This document shows positions 15,747-23,958 of a DNA stretch of 47,206 bases, piece after piece. This DNA is from an uncultured Clostridia bacterium (GTDB lineage: Bacteria; Bacillota; Clostridia; Oscillospirales; Acutalibacteraceae), in the NCBI GenBank assembly GCA_945912145.1, contig CAMEBF010000016.1, positions 1 to 47,206 on the forward strand, read 5' to 3'. Both the position numbers and the translations under genes were made by a program. Position 1 is the stretch's first letter; each line of letters opens with the position of its first letter. Under the pieces are notes generated by a model, which had not been told where the DNA came from, ran no database searches, and saw only the letters and a program-made list of their open reading frames with translations.

Positions 15747-17690
15747 TTACCAGATGGTTCTTTCTGCAATGTCTTTGAGCGCGGAGGCGATGAAATCGTC
15801 AACGGAGATCGCGCCCAGATCGCCGAAACCGCGTTTGCGGACAGAGAGCGTTTTCTCTTCGGCCTCCTTATCGCCAACGACGATCATATACGGGATTTTT
15901 TCCATTTGCGCGGCACGGATCTTGTAGCCCGTCTTCTCGCTGCGGTCGTCCACGGTCACTCTCATGCCGAGTTTTTCGAGCTTCGCCTTAACTTCGTTGG
16001 CGTAGTCCAGATGACGGTCGGCAATCGGAAGCAGACGCACCTGCTCGGGAGCGAGCCAGAGCGGGAACGCGCCGGCGTATTTTTCAATCAGGAGCGCAAG
16101 CGTTCTCTCGTAGCAACCGATGGATGTGCGGTGAATGATATAGGGATGCTTCTTCGAGCCGTCGCGGTCCACATATTCCATGCCGAATTTTTCGGCGAGC
16201 ATCTGGTCGATCTGAATCGTGATGAGCGTATCCTCTTTGCCGTAGACGTTCTTGATCTGAATATCGAGCTTCGGACCGTAGAACGCCGCTTCACCGATGC
16301 CGATTTTATAGTTGATGCCGAGATCGTCGAGGATCGTCTTCATCGTGCTCTGCGCTTCGTCCCATTGTTCGGGCGTGCCGATATATTTGGCTCTGTCGTT
16401 CGGATCCCACTGCGAGAAGCGGTAGGAAACATCGTCGTAGAGTCCGAGCGTTTTCAGGCAATAAATCACGAGATCGAGACAGCCGCGGAACTCATCTTCA
16501 AGCTGTTCGGGCAGGCACATCAGATGGCCTTCGGAAATCGTGAACTGACGGACGCGGATCAGACCGTGCATCTCGCCGGACGCCTCGTTGCGGAACAGCG
16601 TGGACGTCTCATTATAGCGCAGCGGCAGATCTTTATAGGAACGGGCACGGTTCAGATACGCCTGATACTGGAACGGACAGGTCATCGGACGCAGCGCGAA
16701 AACCTCGTCGTCCTTTTCCTCGTCGCCGAGCACAAACATACCGTCCTGATAGTGATCCCAGTGACCGGAAACCTTATACAGATCGCTCTTCGCCATCAGC
16801 GGCGTTTTGGTGAGCAGCCAGCCGCGTCTCTGTTCCTCGTCCTCAACGAAACGCTGCAAAAGCTGAATGACTCTTGCGCCCTTGGGCAGCAGGATGGGCA
16901 GTCCCTGACCGATCATATCGCAGGTCGTAAAGAATTCAAGTTCTCTGCCGAGCTTATTGTGATCTCTCTTTTTGGCTTCCTCCATCATTTGCAGATGCGC
17001 TTCAAGGTCAGACGCTTTGGTGAACGCCGTACCGTAAATTCTCTGCAGCATTTTCTTGCCGGAGTCGCCGCGCCAGTAGGCGCCGGTGCAGGATGTGAGC
17101 TTAAAGGCCTTGACGCGGCCGGTGTCGGGAATATGCGGGCCCGCGCAAAGCTCCACAAAATCGCCCTGCTTGAAGAACGAAATCTTTTCGCCCTTGCCGG
17201 CGTGCTCTTCAATCAGTTCGACCTTATACGGCTCGTCTTTCTCGCGCATCATCGCAAGTGCTTCGTCAGGCTCAAGCTCAAAGCGTTCAAGCGGCAAAGC
17301 CTCCTTGACGATTTTCTTCATCTCGGCCTCGATCTCTTCGAGCATTTCCGGGGTAAAGGGTGTATCGATATCAAAATCATAATAAAAACCGTTATCAATA
17401 GCGGGGCCGATGGCGAGCTTCGCATCGGGGAACAGACGCTTGACCGCCTGCGCCAGAATATGCGACGCGGTGTGGCGGAACGCCTTTTTGCCATCGTCGT
17501 CGTCAAAGGTGAGAATCTCAAGCGCGCAGTCCTTCGTCAGCGGTGTTCTCAGGTCTGCGACAACGCCGTCGATCTTGCAGACACACGCGGCCTTGTAGAG
17601 CCCCATGCCTAAATTTTTCGCAACCTCCATTGCGGTGACGCCGCTGTCAAACTCCTTGACAACGCCGTCCTTCAGGGAAATCTTTATCAT
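15747..17690 (-). CDS. thrS: Threonyl-tRNA synthetase
   Basis: Charges tRNA-Thr. The 647-residue class II synthetase has an N-terminal TGS domain (about 1-60), the editing domain with HTASHILAQA and CAGPHIPDTG, and a catalytic core with the zinc Cys in RPMTCPF, motif 2 FRNEASGEMHGLIRVRQF and motif 3 near RTSIGCYERTLALL. A C-terminal anticodon-binding domain ends the protein. ATG 17690 follows GGAGGT; the open frame to 17774 covers the T-box terminator and is not protein. Expression is controlled by the T-box leader just upstream. Confidence 0.97.
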   Translation of the reverse strand: MIKISLKDGVVKEFDSGVTAMEVAKNLGMGLYKAACVCKIDGVVADLRTPLTKDCALEILTFDDDDGKKAFRHTASHILAQAVKRLFPDAKLAIGPAIDNGFYYDFDIDTPFTPEMLEEIEAEMKKIVKEALPLERFELEPDEALAMMREKDEPYKVELIEEHAGKGEKISFFKQGDFVELCAGPHIPDTGRVKAFKLTSCTGAYWRGDSGKKMLQRIYGTAFTKASDLEAHLQMMEEAKKRDHNKLGRELEFFTTCDMIGQGLPILLPKGARVIQLLQRFVEDEEQRRGWLLTKTPLMAKSDLYKVSGHWDHYQDGMFVLGDEEKDDEVFALRPMTCPFQYQAYLNRARSYKDLPLRYNETSTLFRNEASGEMHGLIRVRQFTISEGHLMCLPEQLEDEFRGCLDLVIYCLKTLGLYDDVSYRFSQWDPNDRAKYIGTPEQWDEAQSTMKTILDDLGINYKIGIGEAAFYGPKLDIQIKNVYGKEDTLITIQIDQMLAEKFGMEYVDRDGSKKHPYIIHRTSIGCYERTLALLIEKYAGAFPLWLAPEQVRLLPIADRHLDYANEVKAKLEKLGMRVTVDDRSEKTGYKIRAAQMEKIPYMIVVGDKEAEEKTLSVRKRGFGDLGAISVDDFIASALKDIAERTIW

Positions 17691-17717
17691 CTTACATACC
17701 TCCGTTTTTTCCTGAAA

Positions 17718-17990
17718 ATAAAAAAGCTCCATCCCGCTATGGGATGAAGCATTCAACTCCACGGTTCCACCCAAATTACGGAAAGACGCAGAATCTTCCC
17801 GTCACTCAGAGACTTTAACGCAGTCACACGGTACGCCTTCACGCAAAATGCTTTTCGGCAACACTCGGGAGCGGTAACATCAGCCGCCGTTTTATTCCGC
17901 TTGCAGCGTTTGCGGAACTCTCTGAAAAACAGCCGTGCCGTGCCTTCTCCGTCAACACTTTGGGATATGAACTTACATCTTATTATAAGC
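17718..17990 (-). promoter_or_regulatory. T-box leader for threonine (tRNA-Thr sensor)
   Basis: The minus-strand leader of thrS contains the T-box core at 17759-17777 (AATTTGGGTGGAACCGTGG). It is followed by a strong terminator hairpin, GCTTCATCCC/GGGATGGAGC (17726-17750), and a T-run (17718-17725). Upstream, a long stem I region includes GTTACCGC, where ACC (complement of 17873-17875) is a likely threonine specifier codon. Uncharged tRNA-Thr would pair and favour antitermination. The identity of the downstream gene agrees with the codon. Stem boundaries are estimated. Confidence 0.93.
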
Positions 17991-18009
17991 AAAATGAGAA
18001 AAATGTCAA
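17982..18009 (-). promoter_or_regulatory. Promoter of the thrS T-box transcript
   Basis: Minus-strand TTGACA (18004-18009), 16-bp spacer and TATAAT (17982-17987), both consensus. Transcription would start near 17975, at the front of the T-box stem I. Confidence 0.85.
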
Positions 18010-18045
18010 GTGGAAAAATAAATTTCTTCCTCAGCCGCGGCGGCA

Positions 18046-18210
18046 GCAAAGTTCAAAGTGCAAAGTTCAAAGTGCAATGTCGGAAAAGGCTGCGCCTTTT
18101 GATTATAAAGCGCGCCGCAGGCGTATAGATCCAAGCGCGGAGTGCTTCCGACACATTTGCGGCAGGCAAATATTTCACATACGAAGCATATTTCACCTGT
18201 CGCAACGCGG
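18046..18210 (-). repeat. Hairpin-array repeat element, second copy
   Basis: Read on the minus strand this mirrors the element at 10847-11040. It opens with the same CCGCGTTGCGAC (18199-18210), then small hairpins around ATATGCTTCGTAT and ATTTGC/GCAAAT joined by GTGAAAT linkers. The core follows: CGGAAGCAC-TCC-GCGCTTG, ACGCC-TGC-GGCG, TATAATC, AAAAGGC-GCA-GCCTTTT, CCGACATT, and an arm of 7-bp words TTTGMAC ending at 18046. The stem changes relative to other copies mostly keep base pairing. The 619-bp gap 17691-18309 is filled by the T-box leader, its promoter, this element and one terminator. Confidence 0.88.
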
Positions 18211-18263
18211 AAGATTTCTTTGTATGTCATTACTCCTTACGTTCTTTACGCTTATCCCATTTG

Positions 18264-18292
18264 ACTCTCCCGGCTGAAAACGCCGGGAGAGT
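18264..18292 (+). terminator. Strong terminator facing right, possibly bidirectional
   Basis: A perfect 11-bp GC-rich stem, ACTCTCCCGGC (18264-18274) with GCCGGGAGAGT (18282-18292), is followed on the plus strand by GTTTTTAT. The T-run faces right although the nearby gene (ending 18310) is on the minus strand. In the leftward direction it lacks a T-tract. Confidence 0.7.
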
Positions 18293-18309
18293 GTTTTTAT
18301 ACTGTTGAC

Positions 18310-21300
18310 TCAGTCAAATTCCTGAAGCTTTGCCGAAACGCGAAGGATCAGTCGGGCATCAACCGCCGTAACCTTACCGTCGCCGTTGACATCGGCGGCT
18401 TTCAGCTGATCCTCCGTCAATGTCTGCAACTTGGCGGAGTAACGAAGCGCCAGACGCGCATCGACCGCCGAGACCTTGCCGTCGCCGTTGATGTCACCTT
18501 TGATGAAAGTCGGTGTAGGATCGGTCGGTTTTTCGAGCGCCGGGATCTCCGCGGTTTCCATCACGTAGCCGCAGACGGTGCATTCCTTATGCTGCGAGCC
18601 GGCTTTGCCGACCTCGGCAGGCGTATCCACAATCCAGTCGGACGCGGTATGCGCCGCCTCTTCGATCACATCGCCGCAGGAGCAGACCTTGCGGTGGCCG
18701 TCCTTATCGGACTGCATCGTATAGTTATGGACGTGCTCCGAAACGCCTTTGCATACCACGACGTCAGAAATTGCTTCGCCGCCGCCGTTGCTGACAACAA
18801 CGCGGAGCAGAACCGACGCAACTTTGTCAACTGTCAGTTTGAGCTTGTCGGTTTTCGCGCCCTGAATCTTTTCGCCGTCGGCCATATCTTTCCAGGTTGC
18901 GCCGTTGTCTTCACTCATCTGCCACTGATAGGTCAGACCGTCGCCGTCTGCCTTGACGGAAAACTCGATGGAGTCGCCGACACCTCCGGCAGCATCGACC
19001 GGCTGTTCGGTAATCACAGGAGCTTTCGGTTTCTGAATGCTGAGCGTGACGGTTTCGGTGCGGGTATCGCCTTTCATATTCGTCACCACACAGAAGACCT
19101 TCATGCCGTTTTTCAAAAGGCCGATATTGACGTCGTTCAGGACAAATCCCATGTTCGGGCTTGTCGCGCCGACGACCCAGAGACCTTCTCCCTCAAACAC
19201 ATTGGTGAGCTTTGTTTCGTTGCCGTTCTGATCGACGGTATACCACTGATAGCTTTCGGCAAAATCGGCTTCCACCGAAGCGCCGACCGAATAATAGCCC
19301 CATATTGCCATATCCTTGGTGACAATGGTTGTCGAATCAGTCGGCTGGGTTTTGATGACGGGAGCCGTTGAACGGTAAACACGCACGGGATTGGTGATCA
19401 CCTGCGCGAAACCGCGGTTCGTAGCGACGCAGCGGAACATGACGTTTTCGTAATAAATTATGGGGACTTCGTTCTTGGTGAGCACAAACCGGATTGTATC
19501 GGTTTGTGAGCCGGAAATCTGGTTCTTGACATCCTTCAGATCGAACCATTCTTTACCGCCGTTCACGGTCATCTGCCACTGATAGGTAAGACCTTTATAG
19601 ATGGACTCGTTATTCGCGCCGACGCTGACAGAGGTTTTAAACTCAACCGTATTGCCGATGCCGCCCATTGCATTGGAAGGCTGCGTTCTGATCACAGGCG
19701 CACGGCAGCCGAACACGGAATCCGTCGTAACGGTACCGCCGTCTTTATCCGTCAGGACACAGCGGAACAAGGTTCGTTCAAGATCGTCGTTTTCCATGAA
19801 GACCGTCAGCGTTTTGGTGGTGGGATTCGCATGATGCCAATCCGAGCAGTTTTTCCATGTTTCGCCGCCATTGTAAGAAACCTGCCACTGATAGGATGCA
19901 ACTTCTTTGGCTTCGACCGTAAAGTCAACTTCGTCGCCGCGGCCGCAGATCACGCTCTCCGGCTGACTAACAATCGTGGGCTGTGTATAACGGTAGCTGA
20001 TCCGGACTTTATTGGTTGTCAGCGATTTATAGCCGAACGCATGAACAACGCAGTACCAGCCGAGGAAATCATAAGCGGGTTCATCGGCGTTGATCAGCGA
20101 CTGAATTGTCAGCTTGCTTGTTCTCGTGCCGGTATAATCGTCGCCGTCACCACACGTTATCGTGCCGCCGTCCCAGCCTTCAAACCACTCAAATCCGTCG
20201 GCATTCTGCGCCTCGACTGTCAGCGTAACGGGCTTGCCGTTAATCATTTCGGCCGTTTGCGGCTGCTTCGTGATTGCAGGCGGATTCGCGCCGACCATGG
20301 GATATGTGACGGTGATCACGCCGTTTTCGGTCGTATAGTCGACAGCAGAATCAAAGTGGAAATCAAACAGGTCGATTTCCTTTGCCGAAATGCGGTAACC
20401 GGGCTTCGGGCAGATCGTCAGCACCGCCTGATACGCCGAACCGACCTCGGGCTTCTGCCCGTTCACCGATTCCCCGGAACCGATTTTCGTCCAGTCGATC
20501 TTTGCGTAGAACCAATTATTTTCATATGAATCGGCAAAGACCTGTTTCGCCGGATCGTCGGAATCCAGATACGGCTGCGGCACAGAGATAAGGCCTCTGG
20601 TGATTGTCTTGACAGCCGGATCGGCGTCTTTCTCGGACGCGATATAAGCATAATGCTCGCCGAGATCGAAGGACGTCGCCTGCGTCTTATAGTTGTAATA
20701 AAACGACTTGCCCTGCCAGTAACCGGGTGCAACTCCCGGTACGGACGCGTAGAAGTTGCCGGTGAACGGATCCATAAACGCAATCTTATTCTTGATCGGG
20801 TTCGTTCCGGCTTTACTGGCCGTCACGACCTCCAGATTGCAATAGGCGTTGCCGCCCAGATAAATATCGCCGTTCGCAACGGCAAAATTGCTTGCCGTAT
20901 AGGCGCATTCATAGCGCAGGTCAACCTTATCGTTATCGCCGGCAACGGCGACCATTGCACTGAAAAAGTACATCTGTCTTGTGATGAATGTTTCGGGATT
21001 CTTACAATTGATCCGGATGTCGCCTTTCAGGGTGACATTGTCTAAAATAAAAATGTTTAACGGACTGTGAATGAGCCAGACAGCGGTGTTCCCGTTATCG
21101 ACGACATCACTTTTTACTGTCAGGTTCAGGGAAGAACCCTCTTCGCCGGAAATCGTCATCATGCTTCGCGATAAATTCGCGAGAGCCGAATAGAGGGCCG
21201 ATGTAATCAGACCGCCGGTGAGCGTATTCTCACCCTTCAATACGACTTTCAGCATCTTGGTGCCTGCCGCATTGAATGAAATGCAGGAACCGCTGAAATT

Positions 21301-21501
21301 CTCCAGCGTAATAACCGGATTCGCCGCATCGCCGTTAAAGGAAACGCCTTTGGGCAATTCTGAAATGTTCGCTTCGGTGTAATGCGTATCATTGACGCGC
21401 AGATCATAAGCGGAATAGTCCGCGACTGCCGTCAGCGCAAAACCGAAAGAGGAAAAAACGAGAAGGACTGTCATCAGAACAGATAAAATTCGTTTTTTCA
21501 T
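18310..21501 (-). CDS. Large secreted Ig-like repeat protein with C-terminal type I dockerin
   Basis: A 1063-residue exported protein that could attach to a cohesin-bearing scaffold outside the cell. A signal peptide (residues 1-27) is followed by a beta-rich region of unknown family (about 30-400). At least five Ig-like modules follow, starting near residues 405, 505, 602, 714 and 827, each opening with the pattern P-x-I-x-x-Q-P and several containing YQWQ. A HxH/CxCG, CTVCGY segment (about 921-990) may bind metal. The C-terminus (about 997-1063) has two dockerin calcium loops, DINGDGKVSAVD and DVNGDGKVTAVD, with helices DARLALR and DARLILR. AAGGAGG precedes ATG 21501. No catalytic domain is recognisable. 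It lies 57 bases behind the TPM gene. Confidence 0.85.
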   Translation of the reverse strand: MKKRILSVLMTVLLVFSSFGFALTAVADYSAYDLRVNDTHYTEANISELPKGVSFNGDAANPVITLENFSGSCISFNAAGTKMLKVVLKGENTLTGGLITSALYSALANLSRSMMTISGEEGSSLNLTVKSDVVDNGNTAVWLIHSPLNIFILDNVTLKGDIRINCKNPETFITRQMYFFSAMVAVAGDNDKVDLRYECAYTASNFAVANGDIYLGGNAYCNLEVVTASKAGTNPIKNKIAFMDPFTGNFYASVPGVAPGYWQGKSFYYNYKTQATSFDLGEHYAYIASEKDADPAVKTITRGLISVPQPYLDSDDPAKQVFADSYENNWFYAKIDWTKIGSGESVNGQKPEVGSAYQAVLTICPKPGYRISAKEIDLFDFHFDSAVDYTTENGVITVTYPMVGANPPAITKQPQTAEMINGKPVTLTVEAQNADGFEWFEGWDGGTITCGDGDDYTGTRTSKLTIQSLINADEPAYDFLGWYCVVHAFGYKSLTTNKVRISYRYTQPTIVSQPESVICGRGDEVDFTVEAKEVASYQWQVSYNGGETWKNCSDWHHANPTTKTLTVFMENDDLERTLFRCVLTDKDGGTVTTDSVFGCRAPVIRTQPSNAMGGIGNTVEFKTSVSVGANNESIYKGLTYQWQMTVNGGKEWFDLKDVKNQISGSQTDTIRFVLTKNEVPIIYYENVMFRCVATNRGFAQVITNPVRVYRSTAPVIKTQPTDSTTIVTKDMAIWGYYSVGASVEADFAESYQWYTVDQNGNETKLTNVFEGEGLWVVGATSPNMGFVLNDVNIGLLKNGMKVFCVVTNMKGDTRTETVTLSIQKPKAPVITEQPVDAAGGVGDSIEFSVKADGDGLTYQWQMSEDNGATWKDMADGEKIQGAKTDKLKLTVDKVASVLLRVVVSNGGGEAISDVVVCKGVSEHVHNYTMQSDKDGHRKVCSCGDVIEEAAHTASDWIVDTPAEVGKAGSQHKECTVCGYVMETAEIPALEKPTDPTPTFIKGDINGDGKVSAVDARLALRYSAKLQTLTEDQLKAADVNGDGKVTAVDARLILRVSAKLQEFD

Positions 21502-21558
21502 TTCATAACCTCCTTATAGGATTTCAAATTCAAAAGATACTGTATGTTTGTGTCGTTA

Positions 21559-22815
21559 TCAGAACTTTCCTCCGCCGCCGCCATGCGTTCTGCCGGAGGA
21601 GCTGGTATGCGTTCTGCCGGAGGAGCTGGTATGCGTACTGCTGCCGCCGCCGGAGGACGAAGACTCATGGTGTATGGTTCTGGTGGTAACGGTTTTATTC
21701 AGGAAAATATCGCGGCTATCCGTCAGCATCATACTGCCGGGAACGGTATAATCCAAAGCCTCAACCTTATTTCTAACTGACTTGAGTTTCGATTTTCTGA
21801 CGCTCGCAATGGCGTAACCGATCACAAGACCGAGAACAAGATCAATCACAATCATAATCGGAGAGACCGTGCCCTTCGGCAGATTGCCGACATCGTAAGG
21901 CTCCCCTGTCTTCGCCTGCGTGACAAACTCGTCGCACAGCTCGGCAAAGGTGGTAAACGCGCCGCTGTAATCACCGTCACTCAAGGCGGGCTTGAATTGC
22001 TCCTGCATATAGCCGCGTCCCGCATCCGTAATGGCGGTGATGCCGTAGCCGCAGGTGGAAATATGCCAGTCGCGGTCCTCCATGCTGATGAGCAGCAGCG
22101 CGCCGTCGGCGTTTTCGCCGTAGCCGTAGCCGTTGTAATCGTAATAATCGTCGGCAAATGCTTCGGGGGTTTTGCCGCCGAGCGAATTGACCGTGACAAC
22201 GGCGACGTCAAACTGCTGACGTTCGCTGATTTCATCGAGCTTGGCGAGAAGCGCCGTTTCTTCGCTGTCAGTCAGAAGATCCGCTTCGTCCACCAGACGG
22301 GGTTTCAGTCTCTCGCTCGGAATCACACCGGCCGAAACCGGCTCCGACGATGACGCATCATAATACTGCGCAAGAATCGTCTGCACCGCGTTCAGATACG
22401 CCTCAACGCTGGCATCGTAATACTCCGGCGCGGCAAACGCATTCCAGAGCGCATCGACATCATCTTCGGTCAGCGTATCTTCCGTTTCGCCGGACAGATA
22501 GGTGTCCCAGACATTTTCGCCGACATCGTATATCAGCATCAGTCCGTCATCCGCGCCGAATTCATCGCGGTAGATCTGACCGGCATAATCCACGGCGCGC
22601 ATACCGTCCGTTCCGTTCGCGATCAGAACCGTGACCTGAACGCCGTACGCATCGGACAGCTCCGACGCCTGCCGGTTCAGCCCGGAAAAGGCATCGCCGA
22701 CAAAATTTCCTTCATCAAAAACATAGGTTTTGCCTTCTTCGGCAGAAACGGGAACAAGCAGCGCAAACAGCAGCAGAAAAGCGGCTGCAACAGCGCAAAT
22801 TTGTTTTTTCATCAT
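21559..22815 (-). CDS. TPM-domain membrane-anchored protein (YdjH/YgcG-like)
   Basis: A 418-residue exported protein with a signal peptide (1-25), two TPM-like regions (about 30-150 and 170-300; the second has VDEADLLTDSEETALLAKLDEI and GYG motifs), one membrane span (about 315-340), and a Ser/Gly/His-rich tail ending GGGGGKF, which is characteristic of YgcG-type TPM proteins. The tail contains SSSGRTH units encoded by 24-bp direct repeats near 21586-21640. In Bacillus the TPM protein YdjH works with YdjG and YdjI. It is the last gene of the seven-gene operon, ten bases after the zinc-ribbon protein. Confidence 0.8.
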   Translation of the reverse strand: MMKKQICAVAAAFLLLFALLVPVSAEEGKTYVFDEGNFVGDAFSGLNRQASELSDAYGVQVTVLIANGTDGMRAVDYAGQIYRDEFGADDGLMLIYDVGENVWDTYLSGETEDTLTEDDVDALWNAFAAPEYYDASVEAYLNAVQTILAQYYDASSSEPVSAGVIPSERLKPRLVDEADLLTDSEETALLAKLDEISERQQFDVAVVTVNSLGGKTPEAFADDYYDYNGYGYGENADGALLLISMEDRDWHISTCGYGITAITDAGRGYMQEQFKPALSDGDYSGAFTTFAELCDEFVTQAKTGEPYDVGNLPKGTVSPIMIVIDLVLGLVIGYAIASVRKSKLKSVRNKVEALDYTVPGSMMLTDSRDIFLNKTVTTRTIHHESSSSGGGSSTHTSSSGRTHTSSSGRTHGGGGGKF

Positions 22816-22825
22816 CGCGCCCCCC

Positions 22826-23917
22826 TTATAAGAGCAGAAGCAGCCAATTCAGGCCGTACAGCACCGCGCCGATAACCACGCCGGCGATCGCGGCAAAGCG
22901 CCAGAACGCGCCCTTATCGACCGGCAGATCGCCGACCATCTTGCCTGTCTGCCCGTTCATGGCAAAGGTGTATTTTTTGCCTTTCCATGTGGTATTGAGA
23001 AGCCACACGGGATAGAGCGCGTAGCTGTAGGTTGCTCTCGCAATATGAATATTGTTTTCGCCTTCCGACGGTCGTACCGACTGATACCCCTGCACCGTTC
23101 CGGCAAACTCCGTTTCCGCGCTGTTCCGGATGCGGTAGCGCGCACGACTGAAGCATGCGTCCATATCCACATCGTAACGATCCGCCGCATAGCCCGCCAG
23201 ATACGCCGTCTGGAACGGCACGGCATCCGCAGAATAATACGGTTCAATGGATTCCATCAACGCGTCGTCCATTTTTTTGGAGCCGTCGGCAGGAATACCC
23301 TGAAAGCGGATGCTGCCCGAACGGAAGACCTTATAGAGCGAATGCTCCGTATATTCCGTATCGCCGTTCTCCCAGACGCGCATATTCTCGGCGTTATAGA
23401 CGATCGAGGCATTGACATCGGCGTCAAACAGCCAGAACGGCACATAGACGCCCTTGATTTCGTCGATGTGATTTTCTTTTTTGAATGCGGCCGGTAAAAA
23501 CGACTTTCCCGAAATATGCCTGTGGTATGCCGCTTTGGCGTCTTTTTTATCGAGCTTGAACGGAATGATAAAATTCGGTCGCAGATCGCCGGAGAACTGG
23601 CCTTTCATGACGACCCTGTTGCCGCAGAACGGACAGGTCGTTGCGCCGGTGGTCTCGTCGGCAACGATCTCACCGCCGCAGGATTGACAGGCGTAAACCC
23701 GCATACCGTCGGCTTCGCCTTCGCTCCAGGTTTCGCCGCCCTTTGCTTCCCACGCGCCATCGGCCTGCTGCGTCGTTTCCTCCTGCGGATTGAGCTTCCG
23801 GAACTCTTCAATCGTCATCTGCGAATCGCAGAACGGACATTTGAGGTTCTGCGTTTTGCTGTCAAATTCCATCGCGCCGCCACAGGACGGACATTTATAT
23901 TCCATAATATCAGTCAT
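22826..23917 (-). CDS. TFIIB-type zinc-ribbon membrane protein (YdjG-like)
   Basis: A 363-residue protein with two N-terminal zinc ribbons, CPSCGG...CPFCDS (residues 9-32) and CQSCGGEIV...CPFCGN (about 77-99), a central beta-rich domain that includes FIIPFKLDKKDAKAAYHRHI and VYVPFWLFDADV, and a C-terminal membrane span (AIAGVVIGAVLYGLNWLLLLL area). This layout matches B. subtilis YdjG-type proteins and similar 'TFIIB-type zinc ribbon' proteins. A modest GAGGG ribosome site precedes ATG 23917. It lies between the DUF4428 gene and the TPM gene. The biochemical role is unknown; membrane-stress sensing is inferred from the Bacillus counterpart. Confidence 0.75.
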   Translation of the reverse strand: MTDIMEYKCPSCGGAMEFDSKTQNLKCPFCDSQMTIEEFRKLNPQEETTQQADGAWEAKGGETWSEGEADGMRVYACQSCGGEIVADETTGATTCPFCGNRVVMKGQFSGDLRPNFIIPFKLDKKDAKAAYHRHISGKSFLPAAFKKENHIDEIKGVYVPFWLFDADVNASIVYNAENMRVWENGDTEYTEHSLYKVFRSGSIRFQGIPADGSKKMDDALMESIEPYYSADAVPFQTAYLAGYAADRYDVDMDACFSRARYRIRNSAETEFAGTVQGYQSVRPSEGENNIHIARATYSYALYPVWLLNTTWKGKKYTFAMNGQTGKMVGDLPVDKGAFWRFAAIAGVVIGAVLYGLNWLLLLL

Positions 23918-23958
23918 AATTTTCTGTCACCCTCTCATCGGATCGTTGGGGACGCGCT

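Noticed and set aside
14775-17612. A very long plus-strand open frame (945 codons) across thrS and the dehydrogenase
   Set aside because: It lies antisense to two clearly homologous genes; the sequence has no recognisable domain and its length follows from GC-rich codon use on the opposite strand.
17691-17774. An extended start for thrS at 17774
   Set aside because: That stretch encodes the T-box core and terminator hairpin; ATG 17690 has GGAGGT upstream.
21586-21640. 24-bp repeats in the TPM gene as a mobile or CRISPR feature
   Set aside because: They are in frame and encode the Ser/Gly/His tail units SSSGRTH, so they are a coding repeat.
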